Origin: Bifidobacterium breve
GTDB taxonomy: Bacteria; Actinomycetota; Thermoleophilia; Miltoncostaeales; Miltoncostaeaceae
NCBI GenBank assembly: GCA_945876305.1
Contig: CAMCOB010000081.1
Location: 1 to 6,083 of the forward strand
Direction: 5' to 3'
DNA length: 6,083 nt
The notes below the pieces were generated by a model. The model worked only from the letters and a program-made list of their open reading frames with translations, was not told where the DNA came from and searched no databases. The position numbers and the translations under genes are program-made. This document shows, one piece after another, positions 4,532 through 6,083 of this stretch. Numbering within the stretch: the first letter of the stretch is position 1; each line of letters starts with the position of its first letter.

Positions 4532-5260
4532 ATGCGCAAACTCATCATCCCCATCACCGCCGTCGCCCTCGCCGCAACCGCCTCAGTGGCGACGGCGTGG
4601 ACGGGTGCCCGCCCCATCGGCGGCACCTGGAATGGCACCGCACGCAGCGTCACCGATGCATCCGTCACGTTTACCGTGCACGGCAATATCTCCATCGGTG
4701 CCGACGGGCGTCCCAGCGGACGCGCCGATCTGGGTGCCCCGCTCAACTGTTCGGTGCGCTGGACCCCTGTGCGCCAGACCGCGGGCGTCACGACATTCCG
4801 TGAGACGGTCACCGCGACCCGAAGCACTCTGTGTGAGGACGGCGGCAGGGTCAATCTGTCGCGCGCCGCCGATGGCACCCTGCGCTACCGATGGACCAAG
4901 GGCAACATGGCGAGCATCGCGTATCTCGACGGCATCTCGGGGCACTGGCGCGGCGTCGGTCACCCTGCAGCTGGAGGTCGCGTTACGACTGACCTCATTG
5001 TGCGCGGCACCGTATTGGGAGGTATCGAAGGCTCCGTGGGCTACGGCCCACCCCTTACCTGCAGTGGGTACTGGGTGCCGCTCAGTGGCAACACCCCCGG
5101 GTGGCGCCGCTTCACCGAGGTCATCACACAGAGCCACACGACGGCGTGCGTTGGCATTGGCACGGCATCGGTCGCACTTCGCACGGATGGACGTCTGCAG
5201 TACCGCTGGACCGGCGGTGGGTACGTGACCACGGCCGTGCTCAATCGCGTGGCTGGCTAG
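4532..5260 (+). CDS. Secreted protein with two copies of a cysteine-containing beta domain
   Basis: ATG 4532 gives 242 residues. A signal peptide (MRKLIIPITAVALAATASVA, cleavage near TA at 22) is followed by two tandem copies of one domain: about 31-133 and 136-238. Aligned landmarks: GGTWNGTA against SGHWRGVG; APLNCSVRWTPV (69-80) against PPLTCSGYWVPL (173-184); TTFRETVTA against RRFTEVITQ; and ADGTLRYRWTKG (113-124) against TDGRLQYRWTGG (218-229). Each copy has two cysteines (Cys73/Cys101 and Cys177/Cys206), nearly equally spaced, likely one disulphide per domain in the oxidising exterior. The 'GTW.G ... L.C.G ... DGTL.YRW' pattern recalls an all-beta domain in actinobacterial secreted proteins and at the end of some Ser/Thr kinases (from memory); its ligand is unknown. 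It is divergent from the L,D-transpeptidase gene and ends 4 bp before the LOG gene. The frame is open back to 3614, but that is antisense to the transpeptidase. Confidence 0.87.
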   Translation: MRKLIIPITAVALAATASVATAWTGARPIGGTWNGTARSVTDASVTFTVHGNISIGADGRPSGRADLGAPLNCSVRWTPVRQTAGVTTFRETVTATRSTLCEDGGRVNLSRAADGTLRYRWTKGNMASIAYLDGISGHWRGVGHPAAGGRVTTDLIVRGTVLGGIEGSVGYGPPLTCSGYWVPLSGNTPGWRRFTEVITQSHTTACVGIGTASVALRTDGRLQYRWTGGGYVTTAVLNRVAG

Positions 5261-5264
5261 CTCA

Positions 5265-5990
5265 GTGCCAGAGGACCTCACCAGACGCGGGCGCATCGTC
5301 ACAAAAGGGCCTGGTGGGGATCGCGCGCGCGATGCCGACCTCATGTTGCTGCAGGGGCCGGAGCCCGAATTTCTCTCCACCGACTCATGGCGGGTCTTGC
5401 GCATTCTCGGGGAGTTCGTGGACGGCTTCGACGCGCTTGCCCGGGTGGACCGGGCGGTGGCGGTGTTCGGGTCAGCCCGTACCGCACCGGGCGATCCCGA
5501 CTACGAGGCCGGGGTTGAGATCGGGCGTCTGCTGGCGGAGAGGGACCGGGCAGTCATCACCGGAGGCGGCCCCGGGCTGATGGAGGCCGCCAACAAGGGG
5601 GCGCACGATGCCGGTGGGCTCTCTGTCGGCCTCAGCATCGAATTGCCACGCGAGCAGGGGCAGAATCCCTATGTGAATCTGGGCGTGGACTTCCGGTACT
5701 TCTTCGTGCGAAAAACCATGTTCGTGAAGTACTCCGAGGCATTCATCGTGATGCCCGGCGGCTTCGGCACGCTCGACGAACTGTTTGAGGCCCTGGTGCT
5801 CATCCAGACCGGCAAGGTGCGCGACTTCCCACTGGTGCTCTACCGCAAGGCCCACTGGCAGGGACTCATCGACTGGATGCGCAGCACCACACTCGACGAG
5901 GGTTTCATCCAGCCCGAAGATCTCGACCGCATCCGAATCGCTGACACGCCGGAGGAAGCCGTTGCATTCGCATGCGGTGATGACGCCTGA
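5265..5990 (+). CDS. LOG-family Rossmann-fold protein (TIGR00730 type, nucleoside-5'-monophosphate phosphoribohydrolase-like)
   Basis: This 241-residue cytoplasmic protein has a single Rossmann domain with a polar N-terminal extension (1-40). Motifs in order: WRVLRILGEFVDGFDAL (42-58), VAVFGSAR (65-72), VITGGGPGLMEAANKGA (97-113) as nucleotide-binding loop, YFFVRKTMFVKYSEAFIVMPGG (145-166) and the hallmark PGGFGTLDE (164-172). Arg149 and Glu172 match the Arg and Glu essential in characterised LOG enzymes, which release a free base from a nucleoside 5'-monophosphate (in plants, cytokinin activation). The old label 'lysine decarboxylase' for this family is wrong. The bacterial substrate is uncertain; base salvage or cleavage of abnormal nucleotides is possible. 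I start at GTG 5265, 4 bp after the upstream stop, because related proteins have a similar N-terminal extension; ATG 5343 is the alternative. There is no TANNNT hexamer upstream, which suggests co-transcription with the secreted protein gene. Confidence 0.92.
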   Translation: MPEDLTRRGRIVTKGPGGDRARDADLMLLQGPEPEFLSTDSWRVLRILGEFVDGFDALARVDRAVAVFGSARTAPGDPDYEAGVEIGRLLAERDRAVITGGGPGLMEAANKGAHDAGGLSVGLSIELPREQGQNPYVNLGVDFRYFFVRKTMFVKYSEAFIVMPGGFGTLDELFEALVLIQTGKVRDFPLVLYRKAHWQGLIDWMRSTTLDEGFIQPEDLDRIRIADTPEEAVAFACGDDA

Positions 5991-6026
5991 GGTCTGGCCG
6001 GCCACAGCCCCACCAAGAGATACTGC

Positions 6027-6055
6027 GAGAGCGCCCCGAAGCGGGGGGACATCTC
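6027..6055. terminator. Possible weak hairpin terminator after the LOG-family gene
   Basis: CCCCG (6034-6038) pairs with CGGGG (6042-6046) around an AAG loop, and GAGA (6027-6030) can pair with TCTC (6052-6055) below an internal loop. No U-tract follows. It lies 37 bp after the LOG-family stop and just before the possible end of a converging minus-strand gene, so it could serve both directions. Confidence 0.3.
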
Positions 6056-6083
6056 AGGAACGCGGGAAGTAGCGAGTGGCCCA
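6054..6083 (-). CDS. Possible 3' end of a converging gene (last nine codons)
   Basis: From the right edge the minus strand reads WATRYFPRS then a TGA at 6056-6054. The short tail is a believable protein C-terminus, placed just past the hairpin at 6027-6055, but nine codons cannot prove a gene and no function can be given. The rest of 5991-6083 holds only the palindrome TGGCCGGCCA (5995-6004). Confidence 0.2.
   Translation of the reverse strand, partial: WATRYFPRS

Noticed and set aside
3614..5260. A 548-codon plus-strand open frame that would fuse a long N-terminal region to the secreted beta-domain protein.
   Set aside because: The part before 4532 is exactly antisense to the L,D-transpeptidase, whose active-site motif is unmistakable. 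A signal peptide and -10 hexamer mark 4532 as the true start.
4583..5404. A 273-codon minus-strand open frame opposite the secreted protein and the LOG-family gene start.
   Set aside because: It runs antisense through two well-supported genes and has a shadow-like Arg/Ala/His composition.
5472..6005. A 177-codon minus-strand open frame opposite the LOG-family gene.
   Set aside because: The plus frame carries PGGFGTLDE and the nucleotide-binding loop; the minus frame has no recognisable feature.
1..6083. Signs of a CRISPR array, insertion sequence, prophage, toxin-antitoxin or defence system.
   Set aside because: I saw no regularly spaced repeats, terminal inverted repeats with target duplications, transposase or integrase motifs, or paired small toxin genes. 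The 84-residue protein could be taken for an antitoxin, but no toxin-like partner adjoins it.

Overview
The window is a G+C-rich, gene-dense stretch of bacterial chromosome. It most resembles an actinobacterium, probably of the Thermoleophilia / Solirubrobacter type. The evidence is a HemQ-type chlorite dismutase-fold protein, an L,D-transpeptidase with the SH3-like plus YkuD layout seen in that group, a DUF427 protein, and TANNNT hexamers placed directly in front of start codons as in leaderless actinobacterial transcripts. There are no mobile elements, CRISPR arrays, tRNAs or rRNAs.

Layout, left to right. At the left edge, the 5' part of a hemQ-like gene runs off the window on the minus strand. 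It is divergent, across 43 bp, from a two-gene plus-strand unit: a 95-residue helical protein (possibly DUF6027-like) and a DUF427 protein that start-stop overlap. This unit converges with a run of four minus-strand genes read from right to left: a secreted L,D-transpeptidase, a 304-residue protein of unknown function, an 84-residue protein of unknown function, and a secreted PQQ-type sugar dehydrogenase. Divergent from the transpeptidase, across 85 bp, is a plus-strand pair: a secreted protein made of two copies of a cysteine-containing beta domain, and a LOG-family Rossmann protein starting 4 bp after it. The last 90 bases hold a weak hairpin and perhaps the last nine codons of a converging gene.

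How the parts may work together. The transpeptidase and the duplicated beta-domain protein are both exported and share one control region with two dyads, so a joint envelope role is a reasonable guess but no more. The other genes look like ordinary housekeeping or metabolic functions placed side by side: haem synthesis, sugar oxidation and nucleotide processing.

The most striking signal is regulatory. All seven genes with room for their own promoter carry a TANNNT hexamer 6-8 bases before the start codon and no properly spaced Shine-Dalgarno sequence. The two genes that abut an upstream gene lack this hexamer. A second unusual element is a chain of three overlapping perfect inverted repeats at 3567-3601. 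I do not see a defence system or other novel multi-gene machine here; the real unknowns are the 304- and 84-residue proteins.
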